Of a stretch of DNA of 64,000 nt, positions 33,101 to 43,800 are shown piece after piece. The DNA comes from Larix kaempferi (Eukaryota; Streptophyta; Pinopsida; Pinales; Pinaceae). Within the stretch, counting starts at the first letter, position 1, and every line of letters starts with the position of its first letter. The notes under the pieces are model-generated. The model saw only the letters and a program-made list of their open reading frames with translations, did no database searches and was not told the DNA's origin. The stretch covers positions 30,188,001 to 30,252,000 of the forward strand of contig BSBM01000372.1 of assembly GCA_027924585.1 (NCBI GenBank). Reading direction: 5' to 3'. The position numbers and the translations under genes are program-made.

Positions 33101-33921
33101 AAAAGAATGTACCTCTTTCATTTCAGAATCCTGCTCTTCATCAATCAGGGAAGTAGAAAACTCATCCGTTAGCTCCAAAAATTTGTTAATCTCTTGATCA
33201 TCCTGAAACACCTTCCAATGCTTTATGTTATCAGGTATTGAGGGTCTGTACCTAATTTCAATTGGGTATATGAGCTTAGTTTGCTATAGAATTTTGAAAT
33301 ATGTGGCTGCAAGAGCTAGAGAATCTATTGTCTGATTTTGAACCCTAGGAATGAAGGAGATATTGAATGCTGAAAAATAATTATCTATCAGATCCCATGC
33401 TTCATTCTTATAAAATTTTAACAGTGACTGCTTTACCTGATAAATATTTCCGATCTGTTGAACAACCAACTCAGAGTCACCAAAAACAACCAACTGTTGT
33501 ATGTTTAAATCTTTAGCATCTCTCAATCCAAGGATTAAAGCCTCATATTCAACAATGTTATTAGTGGTTTGAAACTCAAGTTTATACATCAAGGAAATCA
33601 TATCACCACCCAGAGAAATGAGGAGAACCCTTGCTCCTGCTCCTTCCTTAGAAGATGAGCCATAAAAGAACATTTGCCACACACAATCTTGTTCTACCTG
33701 TTTTGGACAAACTGAAACCTCCTTTTCCACCTGCACTATACCTATGAATTCATCACTTAGATGCAACATGCAAGACCCAATATCCTCTTGAACTACATAG
33801 ATAGGATGATTGGTAGGGTTTTCATGATCACTGACTAAGTAATCTAACTGAACTTCTTTGTATAACCTCCTTGATTCAAATCCAAAAACTGGAACTTTTG
33901 CGTATGAAAGATCCATCTGTA
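30146..33921 (-). pseudogene. pol: G3 pol: RVT_3-type RNase H, RT, RNase H, integrase
   Basis: Read 5' to 3' on the - strand. An RVT_3-type RNase H lies at 33284-33916 (NIVEYEAL, FGDSELV; the first catalytic Asp is Tyr in MFFYGSS). RT follows at 31962-33211 (LCVDFHNLN, DGFSGYNQI, box IYLDDI), then gypsy RNase H at about 31427-31960. Integrase has a zinc finger at 31004-31384 (second Cys of CxxC reads Trp), a core at 30560-31003 (LLTDNAS and GLAEST hold the acidic residues) and a C-terminal part at 30146-30559 with GPFRIV. Stops separate the RNase H from RT (one), the RT halves (two), and there is at least one frameshift near 32250. Confidence 0.85.
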
Positions 33922-33926
33922 AGGTA

Positions 33927-35947
33927 TGTAATGTCCCTTGTTAGGAATTTTATTAAAATTGCAATTTTCCACTTTTTCCTTGGTTCGACCTTTGACTAGT
34001 TTCGATCTCTAGGTCCCAAATTTGCCCCAAATGATCCCAAATCTTCTGAGAAGGTATATGAATGATATTAGAACATAAATATGTGTTCCAGGGATTCCTT
34101 TGTACCTTTAAAACACTTCTGCAAATACTCTTTCAATTCTGGTCAATGTAGGTAACTTTACTAGTGATTTCCCTTTGACTAGTATTGGTCTCTAGGTCTC
34201 AAATTGACTCCAAATGCCTTCAAATATTCAAGGAAGGTGTATGAATGATATTAGGGATTGAATATGATGTTCAGTGATAACATATGGCCACAAAAAGACC
34301 TCTGCAAACTCTCTTAAGATTCTGGACCAAGTATGCAATTTTACTAGTAATTTGGGGTTCAAATCCCCCTAAGGTAAGTACTGAAAATGGCTTCCCAAAT
34401 GCCTCCAAACCCACTAAAATTTATGAACAGAGGTATGTAATGTGTTAATTATGTTATTAAGGTCTCATATGCACCATTAATGGTTTATTACAACTGCTCT
34501 CACCCTCTCCCATTCAACTGCAAAAATCACCAATTCGACCCTTGGGGAAATGGCACTATTTCTTCTCCCAATGCAATTAAACTGAGTAAAAATACTTCAA
34601 ATGCTCAAGTACAGTACATGAAAATTGTAAAATACATCCATGGCAGTCCATTAATCACAAATTCATCATAGGATCATCCATTCATTCGAAATCATCATCA
34701 ATACATTGGTTCACAACAAGGTAGTGGGGAAATGGCATTGTTCTTCCATTAAAAATGATATTTATACATTTCTGCTTGGAATTTCGACCTGAAACTTTCT
34801 GGAGATGAAGAACAGAGTATTTAATTCATATTACAAAAGAAATGGGGCATTAGAAGCTCCCCCAAAGAGTACAATAGCTCACCAAAAACGCCCTCCCTCA
34901 AGGATCAAGAATATGCCATCAAAACTGGAAATGGTTGAAGGAGCGAGCTGCAATAGAAGAAACCATGAGCTGCCCTGTAGCTTACACCTGCAAATAAAGA
35001 CTCCATTAAAGCTCCAAATGAAAGGTCTGAATGGCCTTTCCAATTGCCAACTTGGATGGGAATCTTTCACCCTCAAAATTGGCCAAGGCAAGAAACTAGT
35101 CATCCACTAGCTCTCCCTCTTCACAAATGCAATTGCAAATTCTACAAATGATCAAAAGCTATCCTCATACTTCATTTCTACATTTTATAACCAACATTAT
35201 CCTTCTAAGGGTCGAAATCCTCTCAATAGATTCAATAGATTTTCATTTAGGAAATATTCCACATTTGCCACTTGTCTCCTAGTTCCAACCTTCCATCTTC
35301 TCCCAAATTCGATTTTGAGTCTCTTTGGCTTCTCCAACTCCCAAATTCGCCTTCTTTGAGCCTATTTTTGGGGCTGACATGTCATAGTGGTCAGATGTCA
35401 GAGGTCAGGTCTGCAATTTGTCATAGTTGTCATAGATGCTCCATCATTGGTGTCATAGGGGCTAGGGAATCTAGCCCAAGTGTCCACAAACTTCCACTTT
35501 GACTCTTTATCTTCCATGGAGGTTACCAATCCTTCCAAATTCGACCTAAGATGCTCAATGACATGTGTTATGACTTACCAACTCACCCAAGAGTGTTCAC
35601 ATTCCCATTAATTCGAATTTGCAAAAGAGAGATACCATGTATTATGAAAAATCAAGCTAGTGTGGGTCCCACATCCTCCATATGTCTCCAAAACCATTTG
35701 TCACTTAGGATTTCTCTTGAATTTATTTATTCACTCTATTTATTAAATAATTGAACCCTTATAATGTCTAAACATCATTTATTATCCCCCTTATTCCAAA
35801 TCCCAAAGCTTCCACCCCAAACCTAGGAAACTAGTAATTTTCCTCTTTGGCAATTATTTGACCCTTAACATCAATTTTACAAACTCTAATGAATATGGCT
35901 AATGTGATTAGGCCATTGTGACCCAATTTCAAATTTGGGACATGAAA
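33927..35947. repeat. Solo LTR between G3 protease and RNase H
   Basis: The ends are TGTAATGTCCC and GGGACATGAAA (terminal CA altered), flanked by the target duplication AGGTA (33922-33926 and 35948-35952). Removing it joins the codons of LGGT in the protease region with LQMDLSYA at the start of the RNase H region, a junction common in plant gypsy polyproteins. Length is 2021 bp. Inside, a ~180-bp unit with CCTTTGACTAGT and GGTCTCTAGGTC-like words repeats at about 33988 and 34172. No retroelement genes remain. Confidence 0.82.
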
Positions 35948-35952
35948 AGGTA

Positions 35953-36329
35953 CCACCCAACTTCTTAGTCCAAGACCTCGACAAGAGCATACCATACCTG
36001 GGAGGTATATCAGCCACCACAATATCCATCAAAATGCTCTTCATGGGGAGTTGTGCTAAACTGACAACAAGGTCTTTAATTACCCCAAGACACTTAACAG
36101 CCCGCGATTCAAAAGAATAAAGGTCATGATAAGGCTTGGTGATATTTAGATCTAGGGATTCCATCACTACTTTAGGCATCAAATTATGGGAAGCACCAGA
36201 ATCCAAAAGACAGTTGTGTAGCATGTTGTCATGGATAGTAAGTGAAATGAAGAAAGGGGGAGGGTAATCAGAATTTCCCTCTGGCTTTGGACCAAAAATA
36301 ATGGTGGGATTTTCATCTTGTAAATTCAC
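35953..36329 (-). pseudogene. pro: G3 aspartic protease
   Basis: Retropepsin domain with the catalytic motif LLDSGASHNLMP (Asp codon at 36201-36203), then VVADIPPRYGMLLSRSW and KKLGGT. It is cut at the AGGTA duplication, where the solo LTR entered; residues downstream of LGGT in the apparent frame come from the solo LTR. The protease would mature the polyprotein in the virus-like particle. The frame upstream to the gag remnant is closed by stops near 36350 and 36404. Confidence 0.82.
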
Positions 36330-36404
36330 ACTATCTTCAGAATCTGAACTTTAAAATTGAAGAACTGTGATAAAAAGATGTTCGTTTTCTTCTTTTTCAA
36401 AATC

Positions 36405-36644
36405 TTACAAATCTGAAAATGGATTTTCTTGATCGAACTCACCTGGAATTTTTGAACTTGTAGAAGACTGTAATCTTCTTGAAGTAGAATCCAACTTCTG
36501 TCTCGCTTCTCTTAGAATTCTCTCTGGATCTGGAACCCCTGTATGCAATGGGGAGGAAGGATTCGCTCTGGTTCCTATCTGCTTCGGAGCCACAATTGAT
36601 TTTTGAAACTCAGTGAATAATAGTAGTCTACAAATGTTTCCCAA
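36405..36644 (-). pseudogene. gag: G3 gag remnant
   Basis: About 79 residues between primer site and protease (QIGTRANPSSP, ILREARQKLDS). Only ~380 bp separate the primer site from the protease frame, far too little for capsid and nucleocapsid. No zinc knuckle is visible, so the internal region lacks a conventional gag. Assignment rests mainly on position. Confidence 0.45.
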
Positions 36645-36706
36645 TTATGTTCACTGTCAAAATTAGGAGAAAATATATCATACCCAAGGAAATATTTTCA
36701 ATTTCA

Positions 36707-36725
36707 TTCCCCGGGAACGACGCCA
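36707..36725 (-). other. Primer-binding site of G3 (tRNA-Asp type)
   Basis: Read on the - strand, TGGCGTCGTTCCCGGGGAA lies a few bases inside the 5' LTR. It matches the complement of the plant tRNA-Asp 3' end at most positions (from memory TGGCGCCGTTGCCGGGGA). This primer is common in Athila/Tat-type gypsy elements. Confidence 0.75.
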
Positions 36726-36730
36726 AAATA

Positions 36731-39700
36731 TTTTATCCCTAAAGTTTGCCTACTAGACTACAAGGTAGCAGAGTTTAGGCACCTCGATTTTTAAAAGGAG
36801 AATTTTGGTTCATTCCGGATAACTAAAAGGATCAAAACTAAAATCATAAAAATCATGAACAGTCTGGTAAAGGATCTGATAACATCAGATTTTTGTATAC
36901 ACAAGGATAAAATAGAAGATAAGATGAATCACTACCAAAGACCTAGCATAGGTTCAAATCATCGGAGGTACAAGGAAAGACAACAAACAGTTCAAATCTT
37001 GTGGCATCATATGGATATCAGACATTCAAAAATACATTTCAAATATCTATTTTGCAATAACATTCATTTATCTGCACAGGCATTCATACAGAAAACATCC
37101 ATAACAATAAAAAGTGCAAATAGTAATTCAAACAGAATCACTGAACATTATAACAACACACAGTATTTAAACCTAGCTCCCTGTAATCAAATGTCATTCA
37201 TCTTTAAAGAGATCCTCACATAACAACATATTCATCAGACTGTAACATGAGCAACTTGTATATATTCGACCCTCATGAGTCTCCAAAAAAAAAAAAATTA
37301 AACAAAGCTTTACAATATATAGGCAAAGTAATCCAAAACAGATTGTTTTTAGATCCATTTTCCTAGGATCGAATTGTACAAAAATAGACAATTTCAAACT
37401 AATCAAAATTAAAGTTTTAAAACAACTTGACTATGACATGTGTCTTTATAACTAAACAGAGTCATCAGATCAAAGCCTTCTAGCTACTTCTACCAACACA
37501 GCTAGGCCATCAAGTGCATGTGCCTTCTTTTGCAATTGGTTGCACACTTTTTGGAGCTGAGTCGATTTCTTCTCGATCCCTTCCTTCTCTCTAATAAGAT
37601 GAATTTTTTGTTCTTGTGCTAGCTTCCTTTGCTACCTGTATCAACTCCAAATAAATCTTGTTTACTTCATGCAAATCCTATTTCAGCATCTTGTTCACTT
37701 GCATTAAGCCTTCATTTATTTGATTCACATGCTCATTCTGAAGCTTGAATTGCTCAATCTCCCTCTTCTGCTTGTCCCTTTCAAACTCTTTCATAAAAGT
37801 ATCTGAATCCTCATGAATGTTCTTACCAATATTCATCTGTTCCTTTAATGGTTCACCAAGCTCAGATTCAACTACAACCTTTCCTTTTACATATGAAAGT
37901 AATGATGTTGTGTTTTTTTCCATGTCTTCTTCATCATCAATATCACAGGGACAGTTTTTAGGAGCAAGATCTGGAACTTGTTTCAGACTCTGAGTGATAT
38001 TATTTAGAACTTCATTCAATGTTGTTTCTAACATCTTTTCTTTTTCATCCGCATCATCTTATGAATCTTGTATACTTATGGTATGGTTTTTCTTGATTCT
38101 CTCATCCAACACAGCTCTCATATTTAGCCTTAATTTATTCATAGAGCGAGTTTTTCTCCTTCAACATACTTTCACTGGCTCAAGTGAGTTTCTACAGGAT
38201 CTGAAGACTTAACTAATTGAGGATCCAATACCTTATCCATCTTAACTGCCTCCATTTCATGAATAGAATATTTCTATGTATCAAAACCCTTTGACCCTTC
38301 ACCTTCAAATATGTTATGTTCAAACTTGGAAGGTGTTTGAACAGTCATTTCCTCTTCGAGGATTTTAGATTTAGATTGATTTTATGTTTCTCTTTCTAGA
38401 GGAGAATTTTCTACATCAACCGTTTTCTTAACAAGAGGGGTTTTAATACCTTTATTCTTAATTGGGGTTTTAATATCATGCTCGGGTTCTTTAACCTCAA
38501 CTTTGAAACCAGACCAAAACAAGAAATGATCCCAAGATCTATTTCGCTTCTCTAATTCTTTGGTTATCAGAAGCTTAATTAACCCGTGATGAAATACACT
38601 GTGGCTAGAATATTTAGGATGGTTTTGTACCCTAGAAGCCATCTTGCTCAAATGTTTTAAGAAATAGTAGGGTAAGTTCAATTTTTTGATACCTGATATG
38701 TGTTGCAAGAAACGCATGTGGTAGAGGTATATTGTAGCAAATCTCCCCTCACAAGTCACATATTTCTGAACAATCTGCAAAACATTACTCCAACATTCCA
38801 GCAAAAAAGTTCTGGGGGTACCTGGACTCCAATCTGGGCTTCTGTGTGTAGGCAACAAGAATTCATCAAAGTCTTCATATATCAATTGTCTTTTAAAGCA
38901 CCATTCTCCCTCAAGAGTGACACCAATTAATTGAGCAATAGATTCTTCAGTAACAATGAACTCAAACCCATAAAAACTCACAATTGTTCCTTTAAAATTT
39001 AGGTCAAAATTCTTTGAAACCTCCGTATTGTAATCTTTGATCCTTTCACATAAAGGGTACCAACCAACTTCCCTTAATTTCTCTACAACAACCGGAAAGT
39101 CATTTACCCAATTTGTATTCTGAGGTTCTTTTCGAAACAAACTACCACTGGAACCACTAGGTCTGCGTTTCTTCTCTGCAACCATGATTGAATTAGAGGC
39201 TGTAGACACAATAGTGGAGGTAGAGGCTGAAGAATACATGAAAACCTTTATGAAAATAACATCACCACCTCATACAGCTGGCAAAGTACAAAGCATTAAG
39301 TCCAACATTATTCTCGGCTTTGGGGAAGTGCTTCTTCCATGACGACTGTAAAGAACAAGGCCAAATGTCACCCCACTCGCTTATTTCAAAACCCAAAAAA
39401 TGAGTATGCCATCATTATTTGATAAGGCTTTGAAACCTGTGCAAGGTCTAAGCATGACAATCTGGCAGCACACTTGATAATGAAAATAATAAAATGCGCT
39501 GCCAGATTGTATTAGAACATACAACATGTATAACCGATCACTTCAAAGTCTGTTTTATTAAACATGTACTCATTTATTTATCAAACTGAGAGCTATGTCT
39601 AAAACTATATGATTTCAAATTGCAACAAATAAATTAAAAATGAAAATCAACAACTTAAAACACAAGAAAAAAGACAAAATAAAGCAATCAAAATAACCTA

Positions 39701-39749
39701 GAGCAAATAAAAAAAGTTAAGGAAATAGTTGGCAGACCTAGGACTAACA
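36731..39749 (-). repeat. G3 5' LTR
   Basis: About 3.02 kb, homologous to 25548-29966. The inner edge near 36731 is judged from alignment with TGTTAGCCC of the other LTR and reads TTTTATCCC here. The outer edge is CTAACA followed by ACACC. It carries ~85 bp (about 38272-38355) absent from the other LTR, but has its own short deletion near 37625. Confidence 0.85.
37470..39239 (-). pseudogene. LTR-borne ORF of G3, copy in 5' LTR
   Basis: The ATG at 39239 opens 285 uninterrupted codons to a TAA at 38382. This fuses the N-terminal domain (LREVGWYPLCERIKDY, YLYHMRFLQHISGIKK) with the MASRVQNHP segment that is frameshifted in the other LTR. In the same frame a linker continues past TAA, TAG and TGA codons, then shifts into the acidic section at 38034-37678 and the coiled coil ending at TGA 37470-37472. 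The TAA after PLERET and the TAG after NKMLK are in both LTR copies, so they were present when G3 inserted, or are true ends of separate proteins. Confidence 0.68.
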
Positions 39750-39925
39750 ACACCGGCATAGTGTTGCACTACTCGGGGCTACCAAAAAGTTGTAATTTTA
39801 GCCTCGAAAAAAAAGTGGTGTTGCCGATAGCACCAATTTTTTATTAGGGGTTTTTTTTGGTGGTTTTGACACCTATAAAAAAACGAGAACAATGATGAGT
39901 TCTCGTCAAGTTGTATAACTTGTTA
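39750..39925. mobile_element. Foldback element, outer part of right arm
   Basis: Reverse complement of about 24073-24255. Shared blocks include CCAAAAAGTTGTAATTTTAG, the GTGGTGTTGCCGATAGCACC palindrome, TTTTTTGGTGGTTT and the end motif TCAAGTTGTATAACTTG (39905-39921). It continues the arm interrupted at 25547 by G3. Confidence 0.75.
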
Positions 39926-40022
39926 GAAACAATCACAACATCAAATATCAATTTTGTAGGTTCATAAGGTCCATTCCAAAGCATTGATCATTTTAATGTA
40001 AATGAATACATAAAATCGTAGA

Positions 40023-40710
40023 TGTTAGAACTGTAATCCACACTTAGTACCATAATCCATAAATTTTTATTGCTCATGTGCTTAATTAAACCATAGTTTG
40101 GACTAGGTGACTATAGTTGGTCAAATACCCACTTTTGAGAGTGTTCACACCCACTTCCAAGCAAACCAGTTCACCCAACCTCCTGTTTTGTCCACAAGTG
40201 AGCCCTCATTAATTGCTGGTGCGCCCTCTCTCCTTGTTTTGGGGAATTTCAGTTGACCAAGGGCGCTAGGGTGGATTTTGCCCATTTTTGGCTAGATTAG
40301 GAGCATTTAATGCTCCCTTGGGCCCCCCAAACTCCTCTACTTGCTCACCCACGCCTTCCTTGAGCTCATTAATGACCCAACATGCTTCAGCCACCTCCAC
40401 ACCAGAATTCGTGACTGTTTGGGGTGATTGGGATTGAGTTGGACCCACCTAGGGGGGATTGAGGCCCATTTGGCATTTTTGATTTGTACACTCAGCTTGA
40501 GCCACCTAATGCTCTCGAATTTATCATGGATGTAATAAAAACCTGTTACTAACATTTTCACATGTTAGACAGTCAGTTAATCAAGAGATTCAGCATACAT
40601 TGTGTGTAAAATTATCTTCTTTTTCAAGTTTTTCCACCAGTTTTGCAAATTAATTCGATTTTGTGAGGTTCTCCATAGCTCCTAGATCTTCTGTGATCAA
40701 AATAATCACA
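40023..40710 (+). repeat. Copia 5' LTR
   Basis: 688 bp, starting TGTTAGAACTGTAATCC and ending CAAAATAATCACA directly before the primer site. It should contain the promoter and the polyadenylation signals of the element. Confidence 0.97.
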
Positions 40711-40724
40711 TGGTATCAGAGCCA
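40711..40724 (+). other. Copia primer-binding site (tRNA-iMet)
   Basis: TGGTATCAGAGCCA matches the complement of the 3' end of initiator tRNA-Met, the standard primer of plant copia elements. It abuts the LTR. Confidence 0.95.
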
Positions 40725-40850
40725 TCGTGGAGTTAGTGAGTTGCAGGTCAATATTGAGCATTGAACTGCATTCTAGAGAGGATTTCCAGATAAAAATTGA
40801 GTGTTTTTTGCAGGTGTTTCAGTAGTTTTCTCACCATTAACGCAGCAGTC

Positions 40851-43800
40851 ATGGAAGCAAACCAAATGTTGCTCACACCCTTCAATTTTTTCGATTGGAA
40901 GGCTGAGATGGTCATCAAGCTGAGATCTAAGGGTCTCTATAGAGTGACCATGGGCACAGAAGTGGAGCCAAACTCTGCTGTGGAGAAAGCAAAGTACTAC
41001 AATCGACTTGATGAAGCTTATGGATTGCTATGCCTGAGCATTTCAAGGGGAATCTTGTTTCATACAGACAGTTTGACAACCCCCAATGAAGTATGGGTGA
41101 AGCTAGAATCACTCTTTGGGAAAACTGATGAACTGAGAGGCCACCAGCTTGAAAACGAGCTCATTAGCTTGAGCCCAGCGCATTTTGAAACCATCCAGGA
41201 GTTCTTCACGAAATTCAAGTCACTGGTGCTTCAACTGCAACAATTTGGAATTGTTAAGAAGGAGGAACAACTGATTCTGTCCATCCTTTCGAAGCTAGGC
41301 CCAGAATTCTCTGTATTTGTTAGCACATTTCACTCAGCCAAAATGACCCTTCGAAATTGGCAAATGCCATCACTAGCTACCTTCATGGAGTGTCTCACTC
41401 AGGAGCAGGACAAACTAGTTCAGATGGGCACCATAAAATCAAAGGACCAAGCATTGGCAATGGGTGTTTCAAATGCCAACAAAGGCAAGCAGAAAGCCAA
41501 GAATTCGAAGCAGCAAGAGAAGAGGAAGTCTGACAAGACCAAGTCTGCAGATGGGGGTTCGAATCTGTCAAAGGAGAAGGACAAGAAGGGAAAGGAAAAG
41601 ACCAAATGCACCTATTGTCATATGGGATGGCATCCAGAGAGCTCATGCATGAAGAAAACCATTGACTCAATGGCACAGCTGCTGGAGAAGAACAACATCC
41701 CAGTCCCCGAGGGCGCAAGGAAGAAAGAGAGCACCTCAAATCCTGACAATAAAGAGAAGTTTCATGCTTTGGTAGTAGGTACTTCGAATCCCTCATCCTT
41801 TATCATTGATTCAGGAGCTTCCAGACATATGGTTTCATTCAGAGAGCTCTTCTCCTCTATGCATTCGAATGGTGGCCCAACAGTTCGAATGGGAGATGAT
41901 TCAAAAATCCAGACCAAGGGGATTGGTAGGATTGACATGGAGCATGGCTATTTCAGTGATGTGCTCTATGTACCTTCATTGGCTGCAAATTTGCTATCAG
42001 TTTATCAAATGACCCATACAGGAGAAGCCAAGAGAGTAACATTTACTCCAGATTTGGTAGAAATCTCAGAAATTTCCTCAAATCAAGTTGTGACAGTAGG
42101 GTATGCTGATCATGATGAGAGAATGTACAAATTCTCAAATTTCATTCCAAATTCTAGTGACCATGCTCTTGTCTCTCATGCCAACGAGACCTCCAAGTTG
42201 TGGCATGAAATATTTGGCCACATGAACTACAAATATCTCCAGCAATTGCACAAGGACGAGATGGTGGAAGGGCTTCCAGAAATCAGATCTTCAAATGGTG
42301 CATGCATTGGGTGTGTAGTTGGAAAGCATCCTGAGCGCAGCTATGAGAAGGGAATGGCAAGGAGAGCCACTCAACCACTTGGATTGGTACATTCAGACCT
42401 CATTGGTCCTCTTCCCACTCCATCATATGGTGGATCAAGGTATGTACTTACATTCATAGATGACTACTCTCGATTCTGCTGGGTTTACTTCCTTAAATTG
42501 AAGTCAGAAGTGTTTGAGAAATTGAAGATTTGGAAAGCCCTAGTGGAGAATCATAGTGGTCATAAGATAAAGATCCTTAGGACTGATAATGGAAAGGAGT
42601 ATGTGAATAATAACATTCATCACCTTTGTGAGGAATGTGGCATCCAAATGCAACATTCAATCCCCTACACACCTCAGCAAAATGGTGTGGCAGAGAGGAA
42701 AAATAGATCTCTCAAGGAGATGGCTACTTGCATGATTGAAGCTAGGGATCTAAGCCCTAAGCTATGGGATGAAGCCATCAATTGTGCTGCTCATATTCAG
42801 AACAGATCCTTGCACAAATCAGTCAAAGGAAAAACCCCCTATGAGGCATGGTTTGGCCAAAAACCAAATGTGTCAAATTTCAGGATTTTTGGGTCTAGAG
42901 CATGGGCTCGAATTCCATCAGAAAAGAGGAAGGCTTTGGAGCCACAGAGCAGGGAATGTATCATGGTTGGATATGGTGAGGACACAAAGGGCTACAAGCT
43001 CTTTGACACATCCACACTCAAAACTTTCATTGAGAGAAGTGTGCAATTCGAAGAAGAACCAATTCCAGATTTTGAGCTTGCATCGGGGGAAAGATCCTCT
43101 CCTCCACACCTTAATGAAATTAGTGATGACTCCACCTCTGATTTTTCTGATATTGCTGAAGATGACATGGCTGAATATTACATTGCTGTACATGAGTCAC
43201 CATCAAGGCCCAAGTGGGCTGAGAAAATCATACAAGCTGCAGGTGAATTGGCAGGCAATCCCCAAGAGCCTAGGAAGACTAGATCTCAAACAATCAATGC
43301 TTCCTTTGCAAATGAAAGTGAACTTGCTGATCACTGTTATATGATGATTGGATCTGATCCAACATCATATCAGGAAGCTCATCATGATCCAAGGTGGAGA
43401 GCAGCAATGCAATAAGAATTCCAGTCTCTCCAAGAGAACAAAACATGGGATTTGGTGCCTCTTCCTCCCAAGAGGAAACTTGTGCAATGTAAGTGGATTT
43501 TCCGAACCAAACCTGTTGCTGATGGTTCTGATCTGAAGTACAAGGATAGGTTAGTAGCTAAGGGCTACTCTCAAATCCATGGTGTGGATTATACAGAGAC
43601 CTTTGCACCGGTTGCAAAGATGGACTCAATTAGACTAGCTCTAGCCATGACAGCTAGTAAAGGTTGGGAAGTTCACCACATGGATGTCAAAAGTGCATTC
43701 TTGCATGGTGAGCTACAGGAAGAGATATATATGCAGCAACCTGAAGGATTTCAAGAGGATCCCACACTTGTATGCAGGTTGAAGAAGTCACTCTATGGAC

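Larger units (their letters stand above)
25548..39749 (-). mobile_element. G3: complete Ty3/gypsy element with ~3 kb LTRs
   Basis: A 14.2 kb element on the - strand. Its outer ends are TGTTAG at 25548 and CTAACA at 39749 (+ strand), flanked by the 5-bp target duplication ACACC (25543-25547 and 39750-39754). Both LTRs, a tRNA-Asp-type primer site, a gag remnant, protease, RVT_3-type RNase H, RT, gypsy RNase H and integrase are present. Domain content suggests the Tat/Athila-like branch (inference). Two solo LTRs inserted later at 26040-27500 and 33927-35947. About nine differences over the first ~280 aligned LTR bases indicate an older insertion than the copia element at 40023. Stops in pol make it inactive. 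Confidence 0.88.

Noticed and set aside
34480-35110. Small frames in the 33.9-35.9 kb block
   Set aside because: They fall inside a solo LTR and show no known domain.
41395-41796. 133-codon - strand Ser/Cys-rich frame
   Set aside because: Antisense shadow of the copia gag Lys/Glu-rich region.
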